This document shows positions 35,504 through 46,209 of a stretch of 64,000 bases of DNA, one piece after another. How positions within the stretch are numbered: the stretch's first letter is position 1; every line of letters begins with the position of its first letter. Both the position numbers and the translations under genes were made by a program. This stretch comes from Polaromonas sp. YR568 (lineage in GTDB: Bacteria > Pseudomonadota > Gammaproteobacteria > Burkholderiales > Burkholderiaceae_C): NCBI RefSeq assembly GCF_900116715.1, contig NZ_FPBM01000004.1, positions 62,001 to 126,000 on the forward strand. The letters are read 5' to 3'. The notes beneath the pieces were generated by a model that had not been told where the DNA came from, ran no database searches, and was given only the letters and a program-made list of their open reading frames with translations.

Positions 35504-36592
35504 ATGCGAAGCAACGCCAGCTGGACCGATGCGGTCATTGATTCTTTTGAAGACCTCACGCCGACGGTGCGCGAGTTCCGTATCCGTCCCGCCGGCAGCG
35601 AGGGTGTGTCGCGCCATGAACCCGGCAGCCACTTGCAGGTGCAGTTGCTCGTGAACGGCAAGCCGCAGCTGCGTTTCTACTCGCTGGTCGGTGAGCCTGA
35701 CGGGCAAACATGGCGCATTGGCGTGAAGCGGCTGGACGACGCTGACGGCGGCCGGGGCGGTTCCCGCGCGATGTGGCAGTTGGCCGCCGGCGATCGCCTG
35801 CAGGTCAGCGGGCCGCACAACCATTTCCCGCTGGACTTCAATGCGCCGGCCTACCTGCTGGTGGCCGGGGGCATAGGCATCACGCCGCTCGTTGGCATGG
35901 CCCAGGCGCTGGCCGGACGCTGTGACCGGTCGGGCAGGCCGCTGCGCATGCTGTACAGCGCGCGCAGCGAGGCCGAGCTGGCTTACGTTGATGCGTTGCG
36001 GCACTGCCTGGGCGAGCGGCTGCATGCGGCCGCCGCCACACGCATCAACTTTGCCGCCGAAATCGCGGCGCTGCCGCCGGGTGCGCAAATGTATGTCTGC
36101 GGCCCCGTGCCCATGCTGGACGCCGCGCGCCATGCCTGGGAGGCCTCGGGCCGGCCGCCGGCCGACCTGCGTTATGAGACCTTCGGCAACAGTGGGCGTC
36201 TTGCGCCGCAGGCTTTTCGCGTGCGGATTCCGCGCCACGCGCTGGACATCACCGTGCCGGCCGACTGCAGCCTGCTGGACGCGCTGGAGCAGGCGGGCGT
36301 GGAGGCCGTGTTTGACTGCAAGCGCGGCGAGTGCGGCCTGTGCACACTGGACGTGCTGGCGCTGGACGGCGAGATCGACCACCGCGACGTATTTTTGAGC
36401 GAGCACGAGAAACAGGGGAACACGCGGCTGTGCGCCTGTGTCTCACGCGTGGTGGGTTCGGTGACGCTGGACTCCTCCTACCGGCCCGACTTTGGCAGCA
36501 CAACTTGTGTGCGATCACCGGGCCATGCGCGCGATGATCGCGCAACGTCGGCAGGCGGGCGCCAAACCGGGGGACAGCCAACGACAGAATAA
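35504..36592 (+). CDS. vanB: Vanillate O-demethylase ferredoxin-reductase subunit
   Basis: A 362-residue flavin reductase. The order is a ferredoxin-reductase FMN/NAD domain (YLLVAGGIGITPLVGMAQAL for nucleotide binding) followed by a C-terminal plant-type [2Fe-2S] domain with CKRGECGLC and the fourth ligand in LCACVSR. It passes electrons from NADH to VanA. Family members normally end shortly after the iron-sulfur domain; here about 35 further residues rich in Gly, Arg and Thr follow (ending GGQPTTE). I chose the ATG at 35504 because it starts the conserved domain; the frame is open upstream only as an overlap with vanR. Confidence 0.88.
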   Translation: MRSNASWTDAVIDSFEDLTPTVREFRIRPAGSEGVSRHEPGSHLQVQLLVNGKPQLRFYSLVGEPDGQTWRIGVKRLDDADGGRGGSRAMWQLAAGDRLQVSGPHNHFPLDFNAPAYLLVAGGIGITPLVGMAQALAGRCDRSGRPLRMLYSARSEAELAYVDALRHCLGERLHAAAATRINFAAEIAALPPGAQMYVCGPVPMLDAARHAWEASGRPPADLRYETFGNSGRLAPQAFRVRIPRHALDITVPADCSLLDALEQAGVEAVFDCKRGECGLCTLDVLALDGEIDHRDVFLSEHEKQGNTRLCACVSRVVGSVTLDSSYRPDFGSTTCVRSPGHARDDRATSAGGRQTGGQPTTE

Positions 36593-36768
36593 AAGCCATG
36601 GGCAGTACCGATTTCGATTTACTTCTCAATTGCTTCTTATGACGACGCTGCTGGCGTTCGCATAAAGAACATTTGTGCAGATACCGCACTCAGACTAGAC
36701 TCGCACCGTTTTGCAGCCGCATGCCGGGCCGCAGGCGGCAAGCACTGAAAAATCACCAGGAGACAAAC

Positions 36769-37941
36769 ATGAAAAAACGCAGCTTTCTTACCGCCGCCGC
36801 ACTGGCGGCCGCCACATTGGCCGCCGGCCCCGTGCTGGCCCAGGACAACACCTTCAAGATCGGCCTCATCCTGCCGATGACGGGCCAGCAAGCCACCACC
36901 GGCCGGCAGATCGAAGCAGCCGCCCGGCTTTACATGGCACAAAACGGCGACACCGTGGCGGGCAAGAAAATCCAGCTCATCATCAAAGACGACACCTCGC
37001 TGCCGGACGTTACCCGCCGCCTGGCGCAGGAGCTGGTGGTCAACGACAAGGTTAATGTGCTGGCAGGCTTCGGCATCACGCCCTCGGCCCTGGCCACCGC
37101 GCCCATCGCCACGCAGTCCAAGACGCCCATGGTGGTGATGGCGGCGGCGACTTCGAGCATCACGCAGGCTTCGCCCTACATCGTGCGCAGCAGCTTCACG
37201 CTGCCGCAGGTCTCGGTCGCGCTGGCCGACTGGGCGCCCAAAAACGGCATCAAGACGGTGGTCACGCTGGTGTCCGACTACGGCCCCGGCATCGACGCCG
37301 AAAAATTCTTCAAGGACCGCCTGACCTTCAACGGCGGGCAGGTGACCGACGCACTGCGCGTGCCGCTGCGCAATCCGGACTTCGCGCCCTTCCTGCAAAA
37401 GGTGCGGGACAACAAACCTGATGCGCTGTTCGTCTTCGTGCCGTCCGGCGCGGGCGCCGCGGTGATGAAACAGTTCCTCGAGCGCGGCCTGGACAAGGCC
37501 GGCATCAGGCTGATCGCCACCGGCGACGTGACGGACGACGACCAGCTCAACGACATGGGCGACGGCGCACTGGGCGTGGTGACCTCACACCACTACTCGG
37601 CGGCGCACCCGTCGGCCATGAACAAGAAGTTCGTGGAAGCTTTCTCCAAGGCGAACAAGGGCCTGCGCCCCAACTTCATGGCCGTGGGCGGCTATGACGG
37701 CATGCGGGTGATTTACGAAGCGCTCAAAACCAGCAAGGGCCAGGGCGGCGGCGATGCGCTGCTCGCAGCCATGAAGGGCCAGCTGTTTGAAAGTCCGCGC
37801 GGCAAGATCTTTATCGACGCGCAGACGCGCGACATCGTGCAGGACGTCTACCTGCGCAAGGTCGAGAAGAAAGACGGCCAGCTTTACAACGTGGAATTTG
37901 ACGTGATCAAGGACGTCAAGGACCCCGGCAAGGCAAAGTAA
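36769..37941 (+). CDS. Branched-chain-type ABC transporter substrate-binding protein
   Basis: A 390-residue periplasmic protein. The signal peptide MKKRSFLTAAALAAATLAAG ends near VLAQD, and the mature start TFKIGLILPMTGQQ is the LivJ/LivK (type I periplasmic-binding-protein) fold. The start ATG follows CCAGGAGACAAAC. It is the first gene of a five-gene transport operon. In Burkholderiales such systems beside aromatic demethylase genes often import aromatic acids, so a methoxybenzoate-like ligand is plausible; amino acids cannot be excluded. Confidence 0.9.
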   Translation: MKKRSFLTAAALAAATLAAGPVLAQDNTFKIGLILPMTGQQATTGRQIEAAARLYMAQNGDTVAGKKIQLIIKDDTSLPDVTRRLAQELVVNDKVNVLAGFGITPSALATAPIATQSKTPMVVMAAATSSITQASPYIVRSSFTLPQVSVALADWAPKNGIKTVVTLVSDYGPGIDAEKFFKDRLTFNGGQVTDALRVPLRNPDFAPFLQKVRDNKPDALFVFVPSGAGAAVMKQFLERGLDKAGIRLIATGDVTDDDQLNDMGDGALGVVTSHHYSAAHPSAMNKKFVEAFSKANKGLRPNFMAVGGYDGMRVIYEALKTSKGQGGGDALLAAMKGQLFESPRGKIFIDAQTRDIVQDVYLRKVEKKDGQLYNVEFDVIKDVKDPGKAK

Positions 37942-37996
37942 TTGCACACCCCCGAAGGCGGCGTAGCCGCCCTCCCCCTTGCAGGGGGCAACACCA

Positions 37997-38022
37997 GCGG
38001 CCCGGCAAAGCCGGTTCCGCGG
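37997..38022 (+). repeat. Dispersed intergenic repeat, copy 1
   Basis: This 26-bp sequence begins GCGGCCCGGCAAAGCC and includes the hairpin-forming AACCGGC/GCCGGTT type core. It recurs exactly and inverted at 46123-46148. A CCCCC-TTGCA-GGGGG hairpin lies directly upstream here, and a CCCCCTCGGGGGG hairpin lies next to the second copy, so the whole element is probably longer. It fills the gap between the binding-protein and permease genes. Confidence 0.8.
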
Positions 38023-38040
38023 TGTTCCTGGTAAAGACAC

Positions 38041-38913
38041 ATGCTCACTCTTCTTTTTGACGGTATCGCCTACGGCATGCTGCTGTTCATCCTGGCAGTC
38101 GGCCTGGCGGTGACCATGGGCTTGATGAATTTCATCAACCTCGCGCACGGCGCCTTCGCCATGGCCGGCGGCTACATCACAGTGCTGCTGATGCAGCACT
38201 TCGGCGTGCCTTTCTTGCTGTGCCTGCCGCTGGCCTTCATCGGCTCGGCGCTGCTGGGCGCGGTGCTGGAACGCACGCTGTACCGGCCGCTGTACAACAA
38301 GCCGCACCTGGACCAGGTGCTGTTTTCCATCGGCCTGGTGTTTATGGCGGTGGCCAGTGTGGACTACTTCGTCGGCTCGACGCAGCAGATCGTGCACCTG
38401 CCCGAATGGCTCAAAGGCCGCACCGAGCTCGGCAGCGGCGCCTGGACACTGGGCATGGGCCACTACCGGCTGTTCATCATCGCGGTGTGCGCCGCACTGA
38501 CGGTGGGCCTGCAGTACGTGCTGACGCGCACGCGCTTCGGCAGCCGCCTGCGCGCTTCGGTCGACGACCAGCGCGTGGCGGCCGGCCTGGGCATCAATGT
38601 GAACATCGTGTTCCTCTCGACCTTCGCCATCGGCTCCGGCCTGGCTGGCCTGGGCGGCGCGCTGGGCGCCGAGGTGCTGGGGCTGGACCCGGGCTTTCCA
38701 CTCAAGTTCATGATCTATTTCCTGATCGTGGTGGCCGTGGGCGGCACCACGTCCATCACCGGCCCGCTGCTGGCCGCGCTGCTGCTGGGCATTGCCGACG
38801 TGGCCGGCAAGTACTACATCCCCAAGCTCGGCGCCTTCATCGTCTACAGCCTGATGATCGTGATCCTGATCTGGCGGCCGCAGGGCCTCTTTGTGCGCAA
38901 GGCGGGCAAATAA
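38041..38913 (+). CDS. livH: ABC transporter permease, LivH type
   Basis: A 290-residue inner-membrane permease with about eight hydrophobic segments. GLMNFINLAHGAFAMAGGYI near the N terminus and the late cytoplasmic loop GTTSITGPLLAALLLG are characteristic of LivH. It pairs with the LivM-type permease encoded two bases after its stop. The substrate is set by the binding protein at 36769. Confidence 0.92.
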   Translation: MLTLLFDGIAYGMLLFILAVGLAVTMGLMNFINLAHGAFAMAGGYITVLLMQHFGVPFLLCLPLAFIGSALLGAVLERTLYRPLYNKPHLDQVLFSIGLVFMAVASVDYFVGSTQQIVHLPEWLKGRTELGSGAWTLGMGHYRLFIIAVCAALTVGLQYVLTRTRFGSRLRASVDDQRVAAGLGINVNIVFLSTFAIGSGLAGLGGALGAEVLGLDPGFPLKFMIYFLIVVAVGGTTSITGPLLAALLLGIADVAGKYYIPKLGAFIVYSLMIVILIWRPQGLFVRKAGK

Positions 38914-38914
38914 T

Positions 38915-39886
38915 ATGAATACCCAGACATCGCTGCTCAAAAGCAGCCGCTGGAAGCCCTGGGAGCCGGTGCTCTGGCTCATCGCTTTCATCGCGCCTGT
39001 GCTGCTGCCCAGCCACGCGCTCATCATCAACGAGATCGCCATCGTCGCGCTGTTCGCGGTGTCGCTGGACCTGGTGCTGGGCTATACCGGCATCGTCTCG
39101 CTGGGCCATGCGGCCTTCTTCGGCATAGGCGGCTACGCGGCGGCGCTGTTCGCCAAGCTGGTCATGCCCGACCCGCTGGTGGGCCTGGCCGTGGGCATTG
39201 GCGCCGCTACGCTGCTGGGCGCCGTCTGCTCGCTCACCATCCTGCGCGGCAGCGACCTGACGCGGCTCATGGTCACGCTGGGCGTGGCCTTGATCCTGCT
39301 GGAACTGGCCAACAAGCTTGACTGGCTGACCGGCGGCGCCGACGGCCTGCAAGGCGTGGTCATGGGCCCGCTGCTGGGCCGCTTCGAGTTCGACCTTTCG
39401 GGCCGCACGGCCGCCTACTATTCGCTGGCGGTGCTGCTGATTTTGTTCGTGCTGATGCGCCGCCTGGTGCATTCGCCCCTGGGCGCGACGCTCAAAGCGA
39501 TACGCGACAACCGCCTGCGCGCGATGGCCATCGGCATACCGGTCGCGTCCCGGCTGGCCATCGTCTACACAGTCGCGGCCGGCGTGGCCGGCGCGGCGGG
39601 CGCGCTGCTGACGCAGACCACGGGCTTTGCCTCGCTGGATTTGTTTGAGTTCCACCGGTCCGCCGACGTGCTGTTGATCCTGGTGGTGGGCGGCGTAGGC
39701 TGGCTCTACGGCGGCGTGGCCGGGGCGATTGTGTTCAAGCTGATGCAGGACGCGCTGTCGTCCATCACGCCGCAGTACTGGACTTTCTGGATAGGCCTCT
39801 TCCTGGTGGTACTGGTGCTGGTGGGGCGCGAGCGCCTGGTGCGGCCCTGGACCTGGATCCGGCGCGGGCAAGGAGGCCGGCCATGA
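38915..39886 (+). CDS. livM: ABC transporter permease, LivM type
   Basis: A 323-residue inner-membrane permease. YTGIVSLGHAAFFGIGGYAA and the ATP-binding-protein contact loop SPLGATLKAIRDNRLRA identify LivM. The ATG at 38915 lies immediately after the livH stop; a start 24 bases earlier would overlap livH and add a charged stretch. Its stop overlaps the livG start (ATGA), implying translational coupling. Confidence 0.92.
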   Translation: MNTQTSLLKSSRWKPWEPVLWLIAFIAPVLLPSHALIINEIAIVALFAVSLDLVLGYTGIVSLGHAAFFGIGGYAAALFAKLVMPDPLVGLAVGIGAATLLGAVCSLTILRGSDLTRLMVTLGVALILLELANKLDWLTGGADGLQGVVMGPLLGRFEFDLSGRTAAYYSLAVLLILFVLMRRLVHSPLGATLKAIRDNRLRAMAIGIPVASRLAIVYTVAAGVAGAAGALLTQTTGFASLDLFEFHRSADVLLILVVGGVGWLYGGVAGAIVFKLMQDALSSITPQYWTFWIGLFLVVLVLVGRERLVRPWTWIRRGQGGRP

Positions 39887-40674
39887 GCGCGGCGCCGCAA
39901 GGCAACGCGGTGCTGTCCGCGCAAGGCCTGGTGATGCGCTTTGGCGGCATCACCGCCACCCACAACGTGAGCCTGGATTTGCAGCGGGGCGCGCGCCACG
40001 CGCTGATCGGTCCCAACGGTGCGGGCAAGACCACGCTGGTCAACCTGCTGACGGGCGTGCTGCAACCGACCGAGGGCCGCATCGTCCTTGACGGCGAAGA
40101 CATCACACGCCTGGCGCCGCACCAGCGCGTCAAGCGCGGCATGGTGCGCACCTTCCAGATCAACCAGTTGTTCGACTCGCTCACGCCGCTGCAGACACTG
40201 GCGCTGGCCGTGTCGCAACAGGCGGGCCTGGGCGCGAAGTGGTGGCAGCCGCTGGGACGCAACCGGGCCGTAGCCGAGCGCTGCGAACAATTGCTGGAGC
40301 AGTTTCACCTGAGCGAGGTGATGGACCAGCCGACCCGCGTGCTGGCCTACGGCAAGCGCCGCCTGCTCGAAATCGCGGTGGCGCTGGCCTGTGAGCCGCG
40401 CGTGCTGCTGCTCGACGAACCCGTAGCCGGCGTGCCGGCCGGTGAGCGTGAGGAGCTGCTGCAAACCGTGGCCGCGCTGCCCGCCGATGTGTCGGTGCTG
40501 CTGATTGAACACGATATGGACCTGGTATTCAGCTTTGCTACCACCATGACGGTGCTGGTCAACGGCGCGGTACTGACTGAAGGCAAGCCCGAGGAAATCG
40601 CCGCCGATCCGCGGGTCAAGGCGGTCTATCTGGGCCATGGCGAGGAGCATGGGGAGGAGGTGGCCCATGGCTGA
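39883..40674 (+). CDS. livG: ABC transporter ATP-binding protein, LivG type
   Basis: A 263-residue ATPase. The Walker A motif is IGPNGAGKTTL, and Walker B is VLLLDEPVAGVP with the LivG-specific GVPAGER following. The usual LSGGQ signature is replaced by LAYGKRRLLEIA, which is normal for LivG-type proteins. It overlaps livM by four bases and livF by eight. Confidence 0.92.
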   Translation: MSAAPQGNAVLSAQGLVMRFGGITATHNVSLDLQRGARHALIGPNGAGKTTLVNLLTGVLQPTEGRIVLDGEDITRLAPHQRVKRGMVRTFQINQLFDSLTPLQTLALAVSQQAGLGAKWWQPLGRNRAVAERCEQLLEQFHLSEVMDQPTRVLAYGKRRLLEIAVALACEPRVLLLDEPVAGVPAGEREELLQTVAALPADVSVLLIEHDMDLVFSFATTMTVLVNGAVLTEGKPEEIAADPRVKAVYLGHGEEHGEEVAHG

Positions 40675-41383
40675 GCTGCTCAAGGTCGACAAACTGCGCG
40701 CCGGCTACGGCGAGGCCGTGGTGCTGCACGAGGTGTCGTTCACGCTGGGCGAAGGCCAGACCCTGGCGCTGCTGGGACGCAACGGCACCGGCAAAACCAC
40801 ACTGATCAACACGCTGGCAGGCGCGACGCGGCAGCACGGCGGCGCCATCAGCTTCGGTGCGGGCGCATCCACGGTCGCGCTGCACCAGTTGCCCTCACAT
40901 GAGCGCGCGGCGGCCGGCATAGGCTGGGTGCCGCAGGAGCGCAACATCTTCAAGTCGCTGACAGTGCATGAGAACCTGACGGCAGTGGCGCGGCCGGGCA
41001 AATGGAACACCGACGGCGTGTACGCGATGTTCCCGCGCCTGGCCGAGCGCAAAGGCAACCTGGGCACACAGCTGTCGGGCGGCGAGCAGCAGATGCTGGC
41101 CGTGGGCCGGGCGCTGGTGCTCAACCCAAGGCTGCTGCTGCTTGACGAGCCGCTGGAAGGCCTGGCGCCCATCATCGTGGAAGAGCTGCTGCGCGCCATA
41201 CGCCGCATCACCCGCGAAGAAGGCCTGAGCGCCATCATCGTGGAGCAACACCCGCAAGCCATCCTGGCCATTTCCGACAGCGCCGTGGTGCTGGACCGCG
41301 GCATGGTTGTGCACACGGGCAAGGCGCAGGCGCTGCGTGAGCAGCCTGAGCGCCTGGACCATTTGCTGGGCGTGGCGCGCTGA
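40667..41383 (+). CDS. livF: ABC transporter ATP-binding protein, LivF type
   Basis: A 238-residue ATPase. Walker A is LGRNGTGKTTL, the signature is QLSGGEQQMLAVGRAL and Walker B is LLLLDEPLEGLAP. The WVPQERNIFKSLTVHENL stretch is typical of LivF. I chose the ATG at 40667, which overlaps the livG stop by eight bases; an earlier in-frame ATG lies inside livG. It ends the transport operon. Confidence 0.92.
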   Translation: MAELLKVDKLRAGYGEAVVLHEVSFTLGEGQTLALLGRNGTGKTTLINTLAGATRQHGGAISFGAGASTVALHQLPSHERAAAGIGWVPQERNIFKSLTVHENLTAVARPGKWNTDGVYAMFPRLAERKGNLGTQLSGGEQQMLAVGRALVLNPRLLLLDEPLEGLAPIIVEELLRAIRRITREEGLSAIIVEQHPQAILAISDSAVVLDRGMVVHTGKAQALREQPERLDHLLGVAR

Positions 41384-41638
41384 GAAGGACTGAGGGGGCT
41401 GACTCGCAGCATTGCGGGCGGCCTCTGCTTTTTCCGCTTAAATCACTCAAAAAGCGACTACGCGCCGCTATCGTGAAACAGTTTTGCGGTAAAACGGCTT
41501 TGGGTGCTGAAAAGTCAAAAGCGATGCACCTTTTTGCGTAGATTCACTTACTAGGGTTTTCCCGTCCAGGGGCCTACAATCGCAGACCTTACAAGAAATT
41601 GACGGTCACCCCGACCGTTTCCGCTGGAGACTTTCCTG

Positions 41639-43969
<2,331 letters not shown>

Positions 43970-44147
43970 GCCCCAATTAGATAGCTAGCACTAACTTATT
44001 GAGACTTAAGTCCCCACCTTTACTGCCTAAATTTTCAGCAGCCACTTGCGTTTTTTGCCCATATGCGGCAAACTACCTCTCTTGAAATTTAAGGGTTAAC
44101 CCGAAATCGGCGGGTTGACCTTAGGCTCCAGGAAAGGCTTCTTTTTC

Positions 44148-44564
44148 ATGTTGCGCAATGGGTGGGGGCATCGGCAGGCAGCCAGAATGGCAGCACTGCT
44201 GGTCTTGGCAACAGGCCTTAGCGGGCTGATCCCCAGCATGGTGCAAGCCAAAGGCCCGGTTTATTCGGCCTCGGCTGACACCATTGCAGTGGCCCAATTG
44301 CCCCCGCAGGGGCGCGACATGATGACGCTGATTTACCAGGGTGGGCCGTTCAGGCATGAGAAGGACGGCGTGGTGTTTGGCAACCGGGAGCGACTTCTTC
44401 CCGCCAAAAATCGCGGCTACTACCGTGAGTACACCGTCAGAACGCCCAATGAGCGCAGCCGGGGCGCCCGGCGCATCGTTTGCGGTGGCATGAGACCCGC
44501 CGTTCCGGACGCCTGTTATTACACCGACGACCACTATGCGAGTTTTCGCAGAATCGTTCAGTAA
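44148..44564 (+). CDS. Secreted guanyl-specific ribonuclease (RNase Sa/barnase family)
   Basis: A 138-residue protein with a cleavable signal peptide (about residues 1-34, ending MVQA). The mature part follows Streptomyces RNase Sa and barnase: FGNRERLLP, YYREYTVRTP with catalytic Glu94, RGARRIVCGG with Arg109, and YYTDDHYASF with His129. Cys112 and Cys123 probably form a disulfide. It cleaves RNA after guanosine. The ATG at 44148 has AGGAAAGG ten bases upstream; a TTG further upstream is less likely. The inhibitor gene follows 54 bp later. A dyad (AAGGGTTAACCCG with CGGGTTGACCTT, 44091-44122) precedes it. Confidence 0.92.
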   Translation: MLRNGWGHRQAARMAALLVLATGLSGLIPSMVQAKGPVYSASADTIAVAQLPPQGRDMMTLIYQGGPFRHEKDGVVFGNRERLLPAKNRGYYREYTVRTPNERSRGARRIVCGGMRPAVPDACYYTDDHYASFRRIVQ

Positions 44565-44618
44565 ATTGAACTGTGGTTGTTATTTTGAGTTTTTGACTTA
44601 AGAGAAAGAGTAGCGGAG

Positions 44619-45068
44619 ATGGATACACCACTTCGTCGGGACAACGAGACGCCTTTGCGCAAGGACGGTGAAACGCCGTTGCGCGGCGTGCGTCCCAACA
44701 TCGTTCAATCGATACGGGCCTTCCGTGTGCAGGATCTGCAGGATGCCGCGACACAATTGAACCAGCACTTCCTGTATGCCAATCTGGGCAATGCCCAGAG
44801 CAAGCAGGACGTCCTGGACATGATTGCCGCGCAGTACACCTTTCCTGCTCATTTCGGCAAAAATTTTGACGCCCTGTATGACTGCATGACGGACCTGGTC
44901 CACAAGTCCGGCCCGCAGCCCGGCTTCATCGTCGTGCTTGAGCAGATTCCGGCCAACGCCAAATTTGACAAAGAAGCGCGCGAGCAGCTGCTCGATATCT
45001 TCCGGGACGCCTCGGACTACTGGGCGGATCGCAAGATACCGTTCAGATGTTTCTATTCTTTTCTGTAG
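44619..45068 (+). CDS. Barstar-family ribonuclease inhibitor
   Basis: A 149-residue cytoplasmic protein. Residues 50-145 match barstar: the helix with FPAHFGKNFDALYDCMTDL carries the acidic residues that plug the RNase active site, and the end DYWADRKIPFRCFYSF is typical. The first 30 residues are unusual, with three copies of TPLR in DTPLRRDN, ETPLRKDG and ETPLRGVR. It lies directly after the secreted RNase gene, so it protects the producing cell. A partner-specific fit is inferred. Confidence 0.9.
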   Translation: MDTPLRRDNETPLRKDGETPLRGVRPNIVQSIRAFRVQDLQDAATQLNQHFLYANLGNAQSKQDVLDMIAAQYTFPAHFGKNFDALYDCMTDLVHKSGPQPGFIVVLEQIPANAKFDKEAREQLLDIFRDASDYWADRKIPFRCFYSFL

Positions 45069-45142
45069 CCCGCTCCCCAGACATCGGCCAAGGGGATCGG
45101 GCGAATGAGGCCCAGCAAGCAGTTGCAGAAGGTGAAGAAGCC

Positions 45143-45232
45143 ATGCCTACCGACAAACTGGTAGACGTGTCACCACTGGCGCTGCGCATGAGCAGCCCGT
45201 TTAATGCGGGTTATTGGCTCGCAGCTGCTTAA
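45143..45232 (+). CDS. Possible 29-residue small protein
   Basis: An ATG preceded by GGTGAAGAAG opens a 29-codon frame that starts MPTDKLVDVS, continues PLALRMSSPF and ends NAGYWLAAA just before a strong terminator. It follows barstar by 74 bp on the same strand, so it would be carried by the same transcript. The same frame is open back to an ATG inside barstar. No homologue is recognised; it could be a chance frame in the 3' leader of the terminator. Confidence 0.3.
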   Translation: MPTDKLVDVSPLALRMSSPFNAGYWLAAA

Positions 45233-45266
45233 AGCAAAACGACATCGGTGCCCACCGGGCACCCGT

Positions 45267-45296
45267 AAAAAAGCCCGTCTCTGACGGGCTTTTTTT
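45267..45296. terminator. Bidirectional intrinsic terminator
   Basis: An A6 tract, stem GCCCGTC, loop TCT, stem GACGGGC and T7 form a textbook symmetrical terminator. It separates the RNase/barstar unit (plus) from ksgA (minus). Confidence 0.95.
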
Positions 45297-45317
45297 ATGC
45301 CGGACGCTGAAGGCCTT

Positions 45318-46088
45318 TCAGCCGGCGAGCGCTTGCGCCAGGGCGACATACTCGGCCACCGGCACTTCCTCAGCCCGGCGCTGCACATCAAAAACACCGC
45401 CAAAGGCCCGCGCCGCAAGCCATTGCCCCAGCGTATGGCGCAGCAACTTTCGGCGCTGGCTGAAAGCCACTTGCACCAGTTCACTGAGAAGTTTGACGTC
45501 CAGCGCCACCGGAACCGCATGCGGCACCATGCGCACCACCGCGCTGTCTACCCGCGGAGGCGGGTCGAAACTCTGCGGCGGCACAAAAAGAACGTTTTCC
45601 ATGGCGTAGCGCCATTGCAGCATCACGCTCAGCCGCCCATAGTCGCTGGTGGCAGGAGACGCCACCATGCGGTCTATCACTTCTTTTTGCAGCATGAAGT
45701 GCTGGTCTTCAATCACGTCGACCGCATCGAGCAGGTGAAACAGGATGGGCGTCGAGATGTTGTACGGGAGGTTGCCGACAACCCGCAACTTTTGCCCCTG
45801 CGCGCCGGCAGTTTCCGCCAGCTGCCTAAAGTCCACTTTCAGCACATCTGACTCGACCACATTCAATTGGGGATGCTCCCGCAACTGCCGGGCGAGGTCG
45901 CGGTCCAGCTCGATGACCGTCAGGCGCCCGAGCCGCTCCACCAGCGGTTGGGTCAAGGCAGCCAGGCCGGGGCCAATTTCCACCATGGCCTGGCCGGCCT
46001 TCGGAGCAATCGCGTGCACGATGCCCTCGATGATGCCCTGGTCGGTCAGGAAGTGCTGGCCAAAGCGTTTGCGTGCGATGTGCTTCAC
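45318..46088 (-). CDS. rsmA: 16S rRNA dimethyladenosine transferase
   Basis: A 256-residue enzyme (KsgA) that dimethylates two adjacent adenines near the 3' end of 16S rRNA during small-subunit assembly. The N terminus [14 protein letters not shown], the SAM site [14 protein letters not shown] and the catalytic NLPYNIS are clear, as is [18 protein letters not shown]. It is the last gene of the lptD-surA-rsmA run, as in many proteobacteria; a 121-bp gap with a dispersed repeat separates it from surA. Confidence 0.97.
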   Translation of the reverse strand: MKHIARKRFGQHFLTDQGIIEGIVHAIAPKAGQAMVEIGPGLAALTQPLVERLGRLTVIELDRDLARQLREHPQLNVVESDVLKVDFRQLAETAGAQGQKLRVVGNLPYNISTPILFHLLDAVDVIEDQHFMLQKEVIDRMVASPATSDYGRLSVMLQWRYAMENVLFVPPQSFDPPPRVDSAVVRMVPHAVPVALDVKLLSELVQVAFSQRRKLLRHTLGQWLAARAFGGVFDVQRRAEEVPVAEYVALAQALAG

Positions 46089-46122
46089 AGTAGAGCGGCC
46101 TTATGCGTTAACCCAGCATGAG

Positions 46123-46148
46123 CCGCGGAACCGGCTTTGCCGGGCCGC
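46123..46148 (-). repeat. Dispersed intergenic repeat, copy 2
   Basis: An exact inverted copy of the 26-bp sequence at 37997-38022 lies between surA and rsmA. A CCCCCTCGGGGGG hairpin follows at about 46160-46172. The two copies sit in unrelated gaps, indicating a mobile or duplicated short element. Confidence 0.8.
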
Positions 46149-46209
46149 AGGCGGGCGGCCCCCTCGGGGGGCAGGGAATTACACGAAGTGAATGACCGTG
46201 GGGGCCATC

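Noticed and set aside
37585..39042. Minus-strand frame opposite the binding protein and permeases
   Set aside because: It crosses two real genes and an intergenic repeat, and its Gln/His-rich text is typical of a shadow.
45047..45142. Longer start for the small protein after barstar
   Set aside because: The ATG lies inside the barstar 3' end and has no ribosome-binding site of its own.
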